Below are positions 62,599-64,000 of a DNA stretch of 64,000 bases, in pieces (position 1 is the stretch's first letter; every line of letters begins with the position of its first letter). The notes under the pieces are model-generated. The model saw nothing but the letters and a program-made list of their open reading frames with translations. It had not been told where the DNA came from and searched no databases. The stretch is taken from contig CAVTZP010000007.1 of assembly GCA_963739245.1 (NCBI GenBank), positions 186,001 to 250,000 of the forward strand, given 5' to 3'. A program made the translations under genes and the position numbers. The DNA comes from CAVTZP01 sp963739245. GTDB taxonomy: Bacteria; Chloroflexota; Dehalococcoidia; Dehalococcoidales; BS750m-G39.

Positions 62599-63352
62599 TC
62601 ACAGCCCGGATATTGCCATACCCCCGTCCACACCTAAAACCTGCCCGGTGATGTACCCTGCCTCTTCACCAGCCAGAAAAGCCACCGCCTCAGCCACATC
62701 GCGGGGAGAGCCAAGGCGACCAAGGGGAATCCGCTTTTTGAGCTCCTCTTTCCATTCCTCCTTCAATCGCTGCGTCATCTCGGTATCAATAAAGCCGGGG
62801 GCAATAGCATTAACCGTTATACCGCGGGAGGCTACCTCCTTGGCAACAGTCCGGGTAAAGCCAATAATGCCGGCTTTGGCTGCGGCATAGTTAGCCTGCC
62901 CCGGGTTACCCACGATACCAACAATACTGGCAATGCTGATAATCCGGCCCCAGCGCTGTTTAACCATATACTTTAGCACAGCTCTGGTACAGAGGAAAAC
63001 GCTTTTCAGGTCAACCGTCAATACCCGGTCCCACTCCTCCTCCGTCATCCGCAGCAGAAGCTGGTCTCGGGCAATCCCGGCGTTATTCACCAGGATATCA
63101 ATCCGGCCATAGGCGGCAATAGCCGCCTCAACCAGCTTATCAACATCTGATGCCGAGCTGACATCGGCTAGAACCGGCAAAGCCTGCCTGCCCATAGCCT
63201 TAATCTCCCTGACTACGGCTTCAACCGGCTCAGCATCGCCAATGTCATTGACGACAACATTGGCACCGGCCTCAGCCAGCCTCAGGGCGATGGCTCGCCC
63301 TATCCCCCGACCACCGCCGGTAACTATAGCTACTCTATTAGAAAGAGCTCAT
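62599..63352 (-). CDS. fabG: 3-oxoacyl-ACP reductase FabG, 5' frameshift
   Basis: About 250 residues after repair: TGGGRGIGRAIALRLAEAG (NADPH site), NNAGIARDQLL, the catalytic Ser in SIASIVG and YAAAKAGIIGFTR with Tyr/Lys, and GFIDTEMTQRL; ends VDGGMAISGL. The first codons are out of frame: one extra T near 63342-63344 separates ATG AGC TCT from NRVAIVTGG. The ATG at 63352 has AGGTGA ahead and lies 7 nt after fabD. Confidence 0.92.
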
Positions 63353-63359
63353 TTTCACC

Positions 63360-64000
63360 TCACCCCCTCATATTCTTAACCGCTTCGGCGTCGCCGATAT
63401 TAACAATATTAACATTCCTGTCTATTCGCTTAATCAGACCCGCCAGCACCCTCCCCGGCCCTATCTCAATAAAGGTGGATACCCCATCACCTACCATATA
63501 TTCAACAGAACGCTGCCACTGCACACAATTACACAGTTGCCTAAGAAGCTCTTCCTTGACTAGCTCAGCGGTGGTCAATGGCTGAGCCGTGGTATTACCT
63601 ATATGGGGATGACTGGTTGGTTAAAGGAAAGGGTAGCTATAATCTCAGCCATACCGTCAACCGCCGGCTGCATCAGCGGGGTATGAAAGGCGCCGCTCAC
63701 CGGCAACCGAATGACGCGATGCGCCCCCTTGGCTTTAGCCAAGTCCATAGCTTGAGTCAGGTTGTCCTCCGCCCCGCTAATCACTATCTGACCGGGGCAG
63801 TTAATATTGGCAATGCGGGTACCGCTCTCGGCACACACCCCATTCAGCAACGATTCATCAAGCCCAATTATTGCCGCCATGCCTCCGGGTGTTATCTGCC
63901 CGGCCTCATGCATCAGCCTTCCCCTCTCCCGAGCCAGATAAACAGTGGTGGCAAAATCAAGCACTCCAGCCGCGGCCAGCGCCGTATACTCACCCAGGCT
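63360..64000 (-). CDS. fabD: Malonyl-CoA:ACP transacylase FabD, partial, frameshift
   Basis: Loads malonate onto ACP. The window cuts the gene just inside the nucleophile motif GHSLGEYTALAAAGVLDF (only SLGEYTA onward is seen; Ser at the edge). Downstream are LMHEAGQITPGGMAAIIGL, SGAFHTPLMQPAVDGM (His) and GPGRVLAGLIKRI. A missing base near 63600-63605 splits ...NQPVIPI from GNTTAQPLTTAE. fabD, fabG, nusB and acpP are one operon. Confidence 0.93.

Noticed and set aside
1..64000. tRNA, rRNA, CRISPR arrays, transposases and integrases
   Set aside because: No tRNA T-loop patterns in cloverleaf context, rRNA, spaced direct repeats or transposase domains were found by reading; a tRNAscan or HMM search would settle it.

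Overview
The window is a gene-dense stretch of a bacterial chromosome with mid-range GC. Gene content and order point to the Chloroflexota, most likely a Dehalococcoidia-like lineage. The pointers are a bifurcating-type SudA/GltA (NfnAB-like) pair, a DUF370/RemA-gmk pair, DUF7662 and DUF6504-like proteins, a Lrp/AsnC-aminotransferase pair, and a rpmB/fakA/degV/recG neighbourhood. This taxonomic reading is an inference from families, not a database match. I saw no rRNA, tRNA, CRISPR array, transposase or integrase.

Layout. 1-2.8 kb: purine synthesis (purH 5' end, purM, purF). 2.8-5 kb: hydrolase, tlyA and a CBS-ACT protein. 5.1-8.3 kb: membrane protein, gatC-gatA, Bles03-like protein. 8.3-11.7 kb: DUF7662 and DUF6504-like proteins, Lrp/AsnC regulator, aminotransferase, two small membrane proteins. 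11.8-16.2 kb: trpS, argS, CoA-disulfide reductase with rhodanese. 16.5-17.2 kb: a proteasome-beta-like Ntn hydrolase. 17.4-24.3 kb: recG, three tandem degV/fakB genes and fakA, divergent from rpmB. 24.3-30.9 kb: rpe and argHGDBJ. 31-37.4 kb: pyruvate-kinase-domain protein, permuted-papain peptidase, mutS, metallo-hydrolase, orphan PD-(D/E)XK protein. 37.4-40.8 kb: sudA-gltA, remA, gmk. 40.8-45.6 kb: pit/DUF47 divergent from an APC permease-UspA-TrkA-TrkA operon. 45.6-54.9 kb: comEA-comEC, DUF2284, DUF4349, metallo-hydrolase, radical SAM protein, pncC, rph. 54.9-61.1 kb: proBA and divergent mfd. 61.1-64 kb: a degraded stretch, then acpP, nusB, fabG and fabD (truncated by the window end).

Three window-wide patterns stand out. 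(1) At least eleven 1-nt frame breaks, many in homopolymers, cut conserved genes (purF, gatA, aminotransferase, recG, comEC twice, MBL protein, radical SAM protein, acpP, fabG, fabD). The protein continues cleanly in another frame each time, so sequencing error is more likely than mass pseudogenisation. (2) Four genes have a promoter whose -10 box ends exactly 9 nt before the start codon and no Shine-Dalgarno, which predicts leaderless mRNAs. (3) A bipartite palindromic repeat occurs about eleven times between genes, often beside small AT-rich accessory genes.

The most interesting units are the fatty-acid-kinase locus with three FakB-like carriers, the stand-alone Ntn hydrolase, and the permease-USP-RCK operon, which looks like a nucleotide-gated transport system.
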